A DNA stretch of 30,545 nucleotides from assembly GCF_042657185.1 (NCBI RefSeq), contig NZ_JBHSNN010000045.1. The stretch is one strand, 5' to 3'. The notes below the pieces were generated by a model. That model was not told the DNA's origin. It worked only from the letters and a program-made list of their open reading frames with translations, and searched no databases. Numbering within the stretch: the first letter of the stretch is position 1; every line of letters starts with the position of its first letter. Of the stretch, positions 16,686 through 24,111 are shown in pieces. The translations under genes were made by a program, and so were the position numbers. The stretch is from Ureibacillus thermophilus (GTDB taxonomy: Bacteria > Bacillota > Bacilli > Bacillales_A > Planococcaceae).

Positions 16686-16795
16686 GAAGGGTGTTTGATT
16701 TTTTTTAAACACACTTCTAATATTTTACAAAAATTGCACAGCGCGACAAAGGAGGGTAGTGACGCGCTATATAAATCCAGTGGAAAATAATTATA

Positions 16796-16960
16796 GCGCC
16801 CGGACTAAGGAAATCGGACGTTCAATCCTTAGTTGACGAGGAGGAGGTTTATCGAGTTTTCGGCGGGTACCTCCCGACCGCATTGCCCGGTCGTAATTTC
16901 GTTCTTAAAACATAAAAGCGATTTTATGGACAAAGGAACGAAAAGGCAATACGAAAAAAT
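16796..16960 (+). ncRNA. glmS ribozyme-riboswitch
   Basis: A self-cleaving RNA that uses glucosamine-6-phosphate as cofactor and destabilises glmS mRNA when the product is abundant. The conserved core is all present: A|GCGCC at the cleavage site (between 16795 and 16796), the P2 strand ACTAAGG/CCTTAGT, TTGACGAGG, GGTTTATCGAG, TCGGCGGGT and CCTCCCG. The 3' P3-P4 region follows, with GAACGAAA complementary to TTTCGTTC. The 3' boundary is approximate. glmS starts 150 bases further on. Confidence 0.95.
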
Positions 16961-16980
16961 ATTAATAAAGCGGTATCAAT

Positions 16981-17047
16981 CCTACATCTCTTTTTTGAAT
17001 GGATTGAATTAATCAGAATTCAACGGCAAAAAAGAGGCAAATGTAGG
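16981..17047 (+). other. Long hairpin between ribozyme and glmS
   Basis: CCTACAT plus CTCTTTTTT (16981-16996) can pair with AAAAAAGAG (17028-17036) and ATGTAGG (17041-17047), with GCAA as a bulge. It would form in the mRNA after ribozyme cleavage and lies 63 bases before the glmS start. Its role is unknown; a protective or degradative 5' structure is possible. Confidence 0.6.
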
Positions 17048-17109
17048 GAAGTTTTTTATTGTCTTTTTCAAAATCTATAAAGATATCGCTTGTAATTGGA
17101 GGAATATCT

Positions 17110-18912
17110 ATGTGTGGAATTGTCGGATTTAATGGCAGTTTAGATGCCAAAGAAATCTTAATTAGAGGACTAGAAAAATTAGAATACCGCGGCTATGATT
17201 CAGCAGGGATTGCTCTTTTAAATGAAAAGGGCGTTACAGTTTTTAAAGATAAAGGCAGAATAGCTCACTTGCGTCAAATCGTGGATGATCAAGTTGAGGG
17301 AACTATCGGCATTGGCCATACGCGTTGGGCGACTCACGGTGAACCAAACCAAGTCAATGCTCATCCCCATCAAAGCGCATCTGGCAGATTTACGATTGTA
17401 CACAACGGGGTTATCGAAAACTATCACTTGCTTCAAAGAGAATATTTAAAAGATGTTCCAATGAAATCTGATACGGATACAGAAGTAATTGTTCAGCTTG
17501 TTGAATTATTTGTTAATGAAGGATTGTCCACAGAAGAAGCTTTCCGTAAAGCAATCTCACTATTGCATGGTTCTTATGCCATTGCCCTTTTAGATAAAGA
17601 AGATTTGGATACAATTTATGTGGCGAAAAACAGATCTCCTTTACTTATCGGCGTGGGAGAAGGATTTAACGTTGTTGCTTCCGATGCATTAGCGATGCTG
17701 CAAGTGACAAATCAATTTATTGAAATCCATGATGAAGAAATTGTGCTTGTGCATAAAGACAAAGTAGAAATTTCTACTTTAGATGGCCAAAAAATTGAAC
17801 GCAATCCATATACAGTCGAGCTTGATGCAAGCGATGCCGAAAAAGGAACATATCCTCATTACATGCTGAAAGAAATGGATGAACAACCTGGTGTCGTTCG
17901 AAAAATTATTCAACAATACACGAATGATGCTGGCGAATTAATCGTTGATGAAGCAATATTAACGGCATTGAAAAATGCAGATCGACTCTATATTATTGCA
18001 GCGGGCACGAGCTATCATGCAGGGCTTGTTGGGAAACAATATTTTGAAAAACTTGCATGTATTCCAGTGGAAGTGCACATTTCAAGCGAATTCGGTTATA
18101 ACATTCCTTTGCTTTCTGAAAAACCGCTGTTCATCTTCATTTCCCAATCAGGGGAAACAGCTGACAGCAGACAAGTGCTTGTGAAAGTGAAAAAAATGGG
18201 CCATCCAACTTTGACGATTACAAACGTAGCAGGCTCTACTCTTTCCCGTGAAGCGGATTACACATTGCTTCTTCATGCTGGCCCTGAAATTGCAGTTGCG
18301 TCAACAAAAGCTTATGTTGCACAGCTTGCAGTGCTTGCTATTGCCGCTTATGTTACTGGAAAAAGCAAAGGAAATCAGATTGATTTCGATTTAAAAACAG
18401 AACTTGCCATCGCTGCAAATGCAATTCAGTCTATTGTCGATTCTAAAGAGGAATTGCATAAAATCTCAAAAGAGTATTTAGAAACTACGCGAAATGCCTT
18501 CTTTATCGGACGCAATATCGATTATTATGTAAGTTTGGAAGGCGCTCTAAAACTAAAAGAAATTTCATATATCCAAGCAGAAGGTTTTGCCGGCGGGGAG
18601 TTGAAGCATGGAACAATTGCGTTGATTGAAAAAGGAACGCCTGTCTTTGCCCTTGTTACGCAAGAGCCAGTGGCATTAAACATCCGCGGCAACGTAAAAG
18701 AAGTGGTAACCCGTGGAGCCAATGCATGCGTGATTTCCATGGAAGGTCTAGATGAGCACGATGACCGCCTTGTCATTCCGAAAGTTCATCAATTGCTAAC
18801 GCCGATGGTTTCTGTCGTGCCACTCCAATTTATTAGCTACTATGCAGCTCTTGACCGCGGCTGCGATGTCGACAAACCACGAAACTTAGCAAAATCCGTA
18901 ACCGTAGAATAA
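17110..18912 (+). CDS. glmS: Glutamine-fructose-6-phosphate aminotransferase GlmS
   Basis: Makes glucosamine-6-phosphate from fructose-6-phosphate and glutamine, the committed step to amino sugars for peptidoglycan and teichoic acids. The start is ATG 17110 with GGAGG before it, because the family needs cysteine directly after the removed methionine (MCGIVGF); the upstream in-frame TTG at 17059 would block the active site. The 600 residues comprise an N-terminal glutaminase domain (RGYDSAGIA, GHTRWATHG, HNGVIENY) and two SIS sugar-isomerase domains (AAGTSYHAG, ISQSGETADS, AVASTKAY). The end DKPRNLAKSVTVE is the conserved C-terminal decapeptide region. It is controlled by the upstream ribozyme. 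Confidence 0.98.
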   Translation: MCGIVGFNGSLDAKEILIRGLEKLEYRGYDSAGIALLNEKGVTVFKDKGRIAHLRQIVDDQVEGTIGIGHTRWATHGEPNQVNAHPHQSASGRFTIVHNGVIENYHLLQREYLKDVPMKSDTDTEVIVQLVELFVNEGLSTEEAFRKAISLLHGSYAIALLDKEDLDTIYVAKNRSPLLIGVGEGFNVVASDALAMLQVTNQFIEIHDEEIVLVHKDKVEISTLDGQKIERNPYTVELDASDAEKGTYPHYMLKEMDEQPGVVRKIIQQYTNDAGELIVDEAILTALKNADRLYIIAAGTSYHAGLVGKQYFEKLACIPVEVHISSEFGYNIPLLSEKPLFIFISQSGETADSRQVLVKVKKMGHPTLTITNVAGSTLSREADYTLLLHAGPEIAVASTKAYVAQLAVLAIAAYVTGKSKGNQIDFDLKTELAIAANAIQSIVDSKEELHKISKEYLETTRNAFFIGRNIDYYVSLEGALKLKEISYIQAEGFAGGELKHGTIALIEKGTPVFALVTQEPVALNIRGNVKEVVTRGANACVISMEGLDEHDDRLVIPKVHQLLTPMVSVVPLQFISYYAALDRGCDVDKPRNLAKSVTVE

Positions 18913-18929
18913 ATAAAGTAATCAAAAAA

Positions 18930-19110
18930 GGGGGCGTCTGAAAAGTTGAGACGTCCCCTTTGCGGCTTTAGCTAGAGTTTTTGCCGCAGATAAATTGCAA
19001 CGAGGAGGCGCGTTTTGTGACCACCGCAGGGAAAGTTTTTAAGAGAATATTCCTATAAGAAGTAAGGCTGTTCAGAAAGTGTTCGACTTTCTGGACAGCC
19101 TCGTTTTTTA
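18930..19110 (+). repeat. Dispersed 180-bp repeat, copy 2
   Basis: The same sequence as 11879-12061 with a handful of substitutions and small indels, in the same orientation. Long identical runs include GACCACCGCAGGGAAAG and AAGAGAATATTCCTATAAGA. It begins 17 bases after the glmS stop, as copy 1 does after rsiW. It has no coding capacity. Confidence 0.87.
19065..19110 (+). terminator. Terminator at the end of repeat copy 2
   Basis: AGGCTGTTCAGAAAGT pairs with ACTTTCTGGACAGCCT around GTTCG (one G-U or mismatch), followed by CGTTTTTTATTTT. It likely ends the glmS transcript. The arms pair better here than in copy 1. Confidence 0.8.
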
Positions 19111-19270
19111 TTTTAAAATTATTTCATCTACAGAATAATTTTCAACTTATATTCACATAGTTGTCCATGAGAATAGAGTGAAAAATTTTTAGTGCGACCA
19201 TTTTTTCAGAGGTTTTTCATATTGCTTATTTACACTTCTATTAAAAATCAATATGAACAGGAGAAGATGT

Positions 19271-19357
19271 ATGAAATATTTGAAATTATTGATGGCATTA
19301 ACATTCTTTTTTACACTAATCAAGATTAACAATAAGTCGCAACTAAAAAAGCCTTGA
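19271..19357 (+). CDS. Possible 28-residue membrane peptide
   Basis: AGGAGA is followed seven bases later by ATG and 28 codons: MKYLKLLMALTFFFTLIKIN, then a short basic tail (NKSQLKKP). One hydrophobic stretch flanked by lysines fits a small membrane peptide or a stray signal sequence. Its 3' end overlaps the terminator of the convergent operon. An in-frame ATG at 19253 is an alternative start. It is unrecognised and may be chance. Confidence 0.3.
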   Translation: MKYLKLLMALTFFFTLIKINNKSQLKKP

Positions 19358-19387
19358 TACAGCCCAATTCTTGCTGTAACAAGGCTT
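19345..19387 (-). terminator. Terminator of the B12 uptake operon
   Basis: Read on the minus strand, AAGCCTTGTTACAG pairs with CTGTATCAAGGCTT (one mismatch) and runs into six T residues. It lies just after the stop of the adenosyltransferase-like gene. Confidence 0.85.
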
Positions 19388-19395
19388 CTTCTTTA

Positions 19396-19920
19396 TTAAT
19401 ATAAAGTATAGGATTTAGTATCGAAAGGAATTTCCTTCACATCGTTCAGCTTGTTAACGTAAAGAGCCATAGCATGGGCAACGTTTGATAGAAGGCCGAT
19501 AAATTTGAATAATAATTCGCTAACCGGGTTTTCTTTATGTACATGATACAAGGCGCGGTAAACAAGCTTTGCATCATTTCTCACACGATGCAAATGCAGT
19601 GCTGCCAGACATCCTTGTGGTATGACGAAATGTTTCATTGCTTCGCCCACTTGCCCGCTATAATAGTCGTACCGTGAGCTTAACCATTCAACATCTTCTT
19701 CCGTGATAGCCAGGTTGCCCCGAACAGAACCATTGGCGTGATACGTTAATTGCTGCAGGCGAATGAGATCATCTTTTATAATTTGTTCATGCTCTTTGGT
19801 TAAATAGGGAATCACCATGCCAATGCTGACAGTTAAAGCATCTGAAAGCACTTCATAATCCACTTTGCAGCTTTTTTCTTTCATATAGCTATAACAAATA
19901 TAACGTAAATCTTTTTTCAT
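19396..19920 (-). CDS. Divergent PduO-type cobalamin adenosyltransferase-like protein, copy 1
   Basis: This 174-residue protein is the last gene of the riboswitch-controlled operon. The C-terminal two thirds resemble PduO-type ATP:cob(I)alamin adenosyltransferases: EEDVEWLSSRYDYYSGQV, FVIPQG (98-103) and an LHLHR helix (108-112) correspond to the family's helical core. But the N-terminal KTGDxGxT nucleotide motif is absent, replaced by RYICYSYMKEKSC. DELN is reduced to DALT (27-30). The tandem arginines after the first conserved arginine are N-D-A here, and SDxLFxxAR is SNVAHAMA. It is about 50% identical to the protein at 23216. It may adenosylate imported B12 by a modified site, bind corrinoids, or act as a chaperone; context strongly supports a cobalamin role. 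Confidence 0.65.
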   Translation of the reverse strand: MKKDLRYICYSYMKEKSCKVDYEVLSDALTVSIGMVIPYLTKEHEQIIKDDLIRLQQLTYHANGSVRGNLAITEEDVEWLSSRYDYYSGQVGEAMKHFVIPQGCLAALHLHRVRNDAKLVYRALYHVHKENPVSELLFKFIGLLSNVAHAMALYVNKLNDVKEIPFDTKSYTLY

Positions 19921-19937
19921 TGAATTTTACTCCTTCA

Positions 19938-20726
19938 CTATGTTAATACATCAACAGGCATCATCTGTTTTTTCTTCGTTAAAGGTTCTTGATAAATGAT
20001 GGATTTCACCTGAAATGTTTTGGCAATATTTTCGGTATTTAACGCGTCAGAAGGGGCATTATAAGCCACAAACTTTCCATCTTTTAAAAAAATACATTGG
20101 TCACAAATGCGGGTAGCTAAATTGATATCATGAATGGCTGCTATGACCGTTTTTCCTTCCTGTACGAGAGAATGAAGAATGTCCGTTACAATGACTTGAT
20201 AGTAAATATCTAAGTCAGAAGTCGGTTCATCTAATAGTAAAATATCTGTTTCTTGAGCAATGGCTTTTGCTAAATAGACAAGCTGCCGTTCTCCTCCAGA
20301 TAAAGAAGGGACAAATCGATGTTTCAAATGGCTGATGCCGACTTGCTCCAACGCTTTTTTGACGGCCAGTTGATCGGTTTTCATCCAGCGGGAAAACCGT
20401 TTTTTGTGTGGATAACGCCCCATTTCAACCACTTGTTGCACAGTAAAATTCGTCTCTAATGTGGTCGTTTGGGGCATATAGGTGATGCGTTTGGCGATTT
20501 CCAAAGGTTTCAGCTGTCGAAGGGACCGATTAAAAATTTTAATGTCTCCGCTATCAATCCGATTAATGCCGGCCAAACATTTTAATAAGGTAGATTTTCC
20601 CGTTCCATTCGGTCCAATGAGGGCAATAAACTTCCCTTTTTCAACAGTGAAGGAAAGGTTATTAAAAATGGTTCGGGCATTCCGATGAAAGGTTAAAGAT
20701 TGAATTTCAAGAGCCGTTTCATTCAT
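19938..20726 (-). CDS. btuD: ABC transporter ATPase, BtuD-like (cobalamin/siderophore family)
   Basis: The cytoplasmic ATPase of a FecCD-type importer. The 262 residues include Walker A GPNGTGKS (38-45), a Q-loop in ITYMPQTTTLETNFTV, signature LSGGERQ (142-148), Walker B ILLLDEP (162-168) and the switch histidine in AAIHDINLA. Sequence alone would allow iron-siderophore, haem or B12 transport; the upstream cobalamin riboswitch and the downstream adenosyltransferase homologue make B12 the best reading. The start overlaps the permease stop as ATGA, and the next gene begins 17 bases after this one. Confidence 0.88.
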   Translation of the reverse strand: MNETALEIQSLTFHRNARTIFNNLSFTVEKGKFIALIGPNGTGKSTLLKCLAGINRIDSGDIKIFNRSLRQLKPLEIAKRITYMPQTTTLETNFTVQQVVEMGRYPHKKRFSRWMKTDQLAVKKALEQVGISHLKHRFVPSLSGGERQLVYLAKAIAQETDILLLDEPTSDLDIYYQVIVTDILHSLVQEGKTVIAAIHDINLATRICDQCIFLKDGKFVAYNAPSDALNTENIAKTFQVKSIIYQEPLTKKKQMMPVDVLT

Positions 20727-21751
20727 AAAAGTCCCTCCATTTTTTTCTGGCGCAATATTAAGAAAATAAAATATGGAGCGCCTAAGAATGCAGTAATGAT
20801 CCCAATTTGAATTTCAGCTGGGCGAATAACGAGGCGCGCGATTAAGTCAGCCAATGTTAAAAATAATGCACCACCTATCAGACTGGTTGGTATCAAATAA
20901 CGATGGGTTGGCCCAATCAACAAGCGAATCATATGAGGAACAATTAAGCCGACAAATCCAATGGCGCCAGTCAAAGAGACGCAAACCCCTGTTAATAAAG
21001 AAGCGCTAATTAATAAAATGGTGCGTGTCCGTTGCACATGGATGCCCAAGTTTTTCGCTTCCTCTTCCCCAAGCAATAAAATATCCAACTGCTTGCGGTA
21101 GCTGAATATGAGAATATTGCAAAGGATAAAAGGGAGGATTAACAGCTTTACATCATCCCAATCCCGTCCATTTAAATTGCCCATAAGCCAGTATAGAATT
21201 TGCTGCAATTGGCCGTAGCTCGCGTATGTAATAATAAGAGAACTGCAAGCGGAAATGAACGAACTGATGGCGACCCCTGTTAAAAGAAGAGTTAACATGG
21301 ATGTTTTGCCGTTTGATGTAGAAATGATATAGACAAGAAGCAAAGTGAGGAGAGCCCCTAAAAAACCAAAGACAGGAACAAAAAAGGTACTGATATGGGA
21401 TAATCCAAAATAAATAGCAATGACTCCTCCTAAAGAGCCTCCTGATGAGATGCCAATGATGCCCGGTTCTGCCATCGGATTGCGGAATAAGCTTTGCATG
21501 ACCACCCCACACACAGCTAAACTGGCACCAACAATGCTTGCTACAATGACACGTGGCAAGCGAATATAAAGCAAAATCTGTTCAAAGGTAGAGTCCGTTT
21601 CGAAATAGAAAAAAGGAAGTTTCGCCAAAAAAACTTGAACGGTTTCAAAAAAGGGAATCGTCACGCCACCGAAACTCGTGGCGATGACGATACTGAATAG
21701 AAATAATATAAAACTGGCGATAAAAAAGACGGGCATTTTCAGTTGCTTCAT
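20723..21751 (-). CDS. btuC: ABC transporter permease, BtuC/FecCD family
   Basis: The membrane channel of the importer, 342 residues with about ten hydrophobic helices. The family signatures are clear: RLPRVIVASIVGASLAVCGV (about 49-68), QSLFRNPMAEPGIIGISSG (69-88) and GAIGFVGLIVPHMIRLLIGP (about 263-282, containing the coupling region). The end IGIITAFLGAPYFIFLIL is typical. It starts six bases after the binding-protein gene and overlaps the ATPase gene by four bases, so the three form a tight translational unit. Confidence 0.92.
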   Translation of the reverse strand: MKQLKMPVFFIASFILFLFSIVIATSFGGVTIPFFETVQVFLAKLPFFYFETDSTFEQILLYIRLPRVIVASIVGASLAVCGVVMQSLFRNPMAEPGIIGISSGGSLGGVIAIYFGLSHISTFFVPVFGFLGALLTLLLVYIISTSNGKTSMLTLLLTGVAISSFISACSSLIITYASYGQLQQILYWLMGNLNGRDWDDVKLLILPFILCNILIFSYRKQLDILLLGEEEAKNLGIHVQRTRTILLISASLLTGVCVSLTGAIGFVGLIVPHMIRLLIGPTHRYLIPTSLIGGALFLTLADLIARLVIRPAEIQIGIITAFLGAPYFIFLILRQKKMEGLL

Positions 21752-21757
21752 CTTTTG

Positions 21758-22747
21758 TTACTCCTTAGATAAAATCGCAGCCATTTCTTCTGCTCCTTCG
21801 ATTACATAGTGGGAGGCAGTGGTTACATTGGCGCTGTCTAGCACATAAATCTTATTGTTTTTAATAGCTGGCACGTCTTTTAGTGCAGGGTCTTTTTTCC
21901 ATTCTGTTACGAAAGCCGGCTCCCCATTGTTTGTAGTAGACCCCCAGGCAGTTGTAAAAATCACATCTGGTTTTAATTGAACCAATACCTCTTTTGAAAT
22001 TTCCGGGTAGTCAGGGTAGGATTCGCCTACAATCCCTGCTTCCGATACAACATTAATTCCGCCGGCTAATTTAATCATTTCACCGATTGTGGTATTGTCT
22101 GTCACACTGGAGGAGTATTCCGTGTAATAAAGAACGCGGGGTTTATTTTCTTTTTTGTCCGCTTTTTCTTTTAATGCATCGATTCGTTTTTGAATATCCG
22201 CGATTAAGTTATTCGCTTTTTCTTGTTCTCCGACAATTTTCCCCAGCGTTTCAACGGTTTTTAAAATACCTTCAAAGGAAGTGTCATCGATGACTTGGAA
22301 TGTTGTAATTCCGGCATTTTCTAATTGATTCAATACATCTGGATTAACGTAAGAAGGAATAATCACTAAATCTGGCTTTAATGCTAAAATTTGCTCGGCT
22401 GTTACGGTTTCAAATTTCGTTTCAATTGAATCGGTTTTGCCTGCAACATTGGAAATCGCTGGATCACTAGAAATCGCTGTGACGCCTACAAGATTTTCAG
22501 AAGGTACTAAATCCACCAGCAATTCATCGACAGCTAAAGCAGTCGAAACAATACGTTTCGGTTTTTCCGAAATGGTAATTTCCTTACCACGGCCATCTGT
22601 CACCGTCAGCGGATAAGCCGATTGTTTAGCTTGTTCGGATGGTTGATTTGTCGAATTTTCATCATCATTGTTGGCAGTATCGGTATTACAAGCTGTTAAA
22701 AATAATAAAAGCAATATGGGTAGTAGCAATTTGGTGAATTGATTCAT
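21758..22747 (-). CDS. btuF: Substrate-binding lipoprotein, BtuF-like
   Basis: The extracellular receptor of the importer. Either GTG 22750 or ATG 22747 could start it; ATG is preferred because it lies seven bases after AAGGAG, whereas GTG is only four bases away. The 329-residue protein has a lipoprotein signal with lipobox LTAC (cysteine 20 from ATG), a short acidic, asparagine-rich linker, and a type III helical-backbone binding fold. PLTVTDGRGKEITISEKPKRI is the classic entry, followed by LAVDELLVDL and EQILALKPDLVI, and in the second lobe EVLVQLKPDVIFTT. B12 is the likely ligand because of the riboswitch in its leader. Confidence 0.9.
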   Translation of the reverse strand: MNQFTKLLLPILLLLFLTACNTDTANNDDENSTNQPSEQAKQSAYPLTVTDGRGKEITISEKPKRIVSTALAVDELLVDLVPSENLVGVTAISSDPAISNVAGKTDSIETKFETVTAEQILALKPDLVIIPSYVNPDVLNQLENAGITTFQVIDDTSFEGILKTVETLGKIVGEQEKANNLIADIQKRIDALKEKADKKENKPRVLYYTEYSSSVTDNTTIGEMIKLAGGINVVSEAGIVGESYPDYPEISKEVLVQLKPDVIFTTAWGSTTNNGEPAFVTEWKKDPALKDVPAIKNNKIYVLDSANVTTASHYVIEGAEEMAAILSKE

Positions 22748-22810
22748 CACAAATCTCCTTTTCTATAAAATTTTTTATATGTTTAGTGTGGCCACACATT
22801 AAACCAAAAT

Positions 22811-22842
22811 AAAAAGCCTGTATCCCAAGTGGGAATACAGGC
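22811..22842 (-). terminator. Terminator of the B12 riboswitch (btuF leader)
   Basis: On the minus strand GCCTGTATTCCC pairs with GGGATACAGGC (loop ACTT, one bulge) and is followed by TTTTTATTTTGG. It lies between the aptamer and btuF, the place for the off-state terminator. Confidence 0.85.
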
Positions 22843-22919
22843 GTGAAAGCGTTAAAAAGCACAAAAAAGCATAACTTGCTTGCACCCGTTCTTTTCCCAC
22901 CCGAAAAGACGTTTGCAAA

Positions 22920-23085
22920 GTGTTTAAGCAGGCTTCCTGACTCGGACTTCCTCTTACTCCTAACCCTTCCCGAATGTAACATTCAGTGGTTACTGTTAGT
23001 TTCATCCATCCTCACAGTAGCGGGGGCTGTACTAGATTTTCACTAGTTTTCCTTTTACCTCTTCCAAGAAGAGCACTTAAACACC
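22920..23085 (-). ncRNA. Cobalamin riboswitch (btuF-btuC-btuD leader)
   Basis: Read on the minus strand, the aptamer shows the conserved GTGAAAATCTAGTACAG, CCCCCGCTACTGTGAGGATG, a GTAACCACTG block, GGGAAGGG and the B12 box GAGTCAGGAAGCCTGCTTAA. The outer helix P1 pairs GTGTTTAAG with CTTAAACAC. Binding of adenosylcobalamin should favour the terminator at 22811-22842 and switch off the importer operon. Confidence 0.95.
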
Positions 23086-23150
23086 CTCGATATGAAATTA
23101 ACTATAATCTAGCATAAATCATTTAATAAATGCAATAGTATAACAAAACT

Positions 23151-23179
23151 TTACATGATTGCACCACATCGGATATACT
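23151..23179 (+). promoter_or_regulatory. SigA promoter of the second adenosyltransferase-like gene
   Basis: TTACAT (23151-23156) and TATACT (23174-23179) with a 17-base spacer, about 37 bases before the start codon. No riboswitch lies between, so this gene appears not to be controlled by B12 at the RNA level. Confidence 0.65.
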
Positions 23180-23215
23180 AATCAGCAGTTTTTCTTTTTG
23201 GGAGGGAAGATATTT

Positions 23216-23746
23216 ATGGCAAAAGACTGGCGTTATATTAGTTATCCGTTTATGCGGGAGAAAAGTTGCTTGGTAGATTATGAAATTATGACAGACAGCT
23301 TAACGACAAGAATAGGAGATTGCATAAGTGTAAGCAAAAATGAACATAAGTTTGAAGAAATCACTCAAATTTTAAGAACAATCCAACCGCTAGCTTATCA
23401 TGCCAATGGATCTGTAAGAGGGCGTTTAGCGATTACAGAAGAAGATTTAATGTGGCTGGAATCTGTATATGATGATTTTGTCGAACGAGCAGGCGAGACA
23501 AATAAGCAATTCGTTTTGCCACAAGGTTCTGAGTTGGCGACGCGATTGCATATTTGTCGAAGTGAAGCGAAAAAGAGCTATCGTGCTTTACACAAAGTAA
23601 GCGAAGAGAGAGAAGTGCCGGAAATTTTATTTCAGTTTTTAGGACTTTTAGCGAATGTATTTTTTGTACTGGCAATCGAAGCGAATAAATTAACTAAAAC
23701 CGAAGAAATCCCTTTTATCAGCAAATCTTATGGAAAAACTAAATAA
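23216..23746 (+). CDS. Divergent PduO-type cobalamin adenosyltransferase-like protein, copy 2
   Basis: A 176-residue paralogue of the 19396 protein. ATG 23216 follows GGGAGGGA by eight bases; the longer reading from 23159 overlaps the promoter and is rejected. Shared blocks mark a distinct subfamily: RYISY-F-REKSC-VDYE (6-23), YHANGSVRG-LAITEED (61-77), F-V-L-PQG (99-104), SYRALHKV (121-128) and EEIPF--KSY at the C-terminus. The canonical KTGDxGxT loop is again missing. The first conserved arginine is kept (LHICR, R115) but the following arginines are lysines (AKK), and LANVFFVLA stands where SDxLFxxAR is expected. It is transcribed away from the B12 importer and lies between two B12 riboswitches. 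Corrinoid handling is likely; the chemistry is uncertain. Confidence 0.65.
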   Translation: MAKDWRYISYPFMREKSCLVDYEIMTDSLTTRIGDCISVSKNEHKFEEITQILRTIQPLAYHANGSVRGRLAITEEDLMWLESVYDDFVERAGETNKQFVLPQGSELATRLHICRSEAKKSYRALHKVSEEREVPEILFQFLGLLANVFFVLAIEANKLTKTEEIPFISKSYGKTK

Positions 23747-23923
23747 ATAGTTTATAGATAGCCCAAATTTATATATATATGGCAAGTTAGTTAAGAGAAT
23801 ACTAGATGAAAACGATTTGTAAATATTTTAGATTTACTTTTTAAGATTGTAAGCATGAATTTTATATGATAACATACACTATATATTGTGTGGTTTAAAA
23901 TTTAATAACACAAAATGTTGAGT

Positions 23924-24106
23924 ATAAAGTTATGGTGGTAATTTTTAATACCTTAATAGGGAATCCAGTGAGAATCTGGAGCTGCCCCCGCAACTGTAAG
24001 TGTGGACGAATTAGCAAACCACTGTATCGATTTACTGAAAGGTGACGATACGGGAAGGGCTATAGTAGGAGGATACACGAGCCAGGAGACCTGCCATACT
24101 TTGTAG
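23924..24106 (+). ncRNA. Cobalamin riboswitch (ribonucleotide reductase leader)
   Basis: The aptamer core reads GGGAATCCAGTGAGAATCTG, GCTGCCCCCGCAACTGTAAG, ACCACTG, GGGAAGGGC and the B12 box GAGCCAGGAGACCTGCC. P1 pairs ATAAAGTTATGG with CCATACTTTGT imperfectly. It precedes a B12-independent reductase, so bound B12 should switch the operon off. Control of class I reductase genes by B12 riboswitches is known from Streptomyces, where a B12-dependent class II enzyme coexists. Confidence 0.96.
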
Positions 24107-24111
24107 TTTCT

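Noticed and set aside
16751..16836. GGAGGG followed by GTG and a 25-codon frame (MTRYINPVENN...) running through the glmS ribozyme cleavage site.
   Set aside because: The ribosome site is only two bases from the GTG, and the frame coincides with invariant ribozyme bases that explain the sequence. It is most likely chance.
17059..17109. Upstream in-frame TTG start of glmS.
   Set aside because: GlmS needs a free N-terminal cysteine; ATG 17110 with GGAGG gives MCGIVGF.
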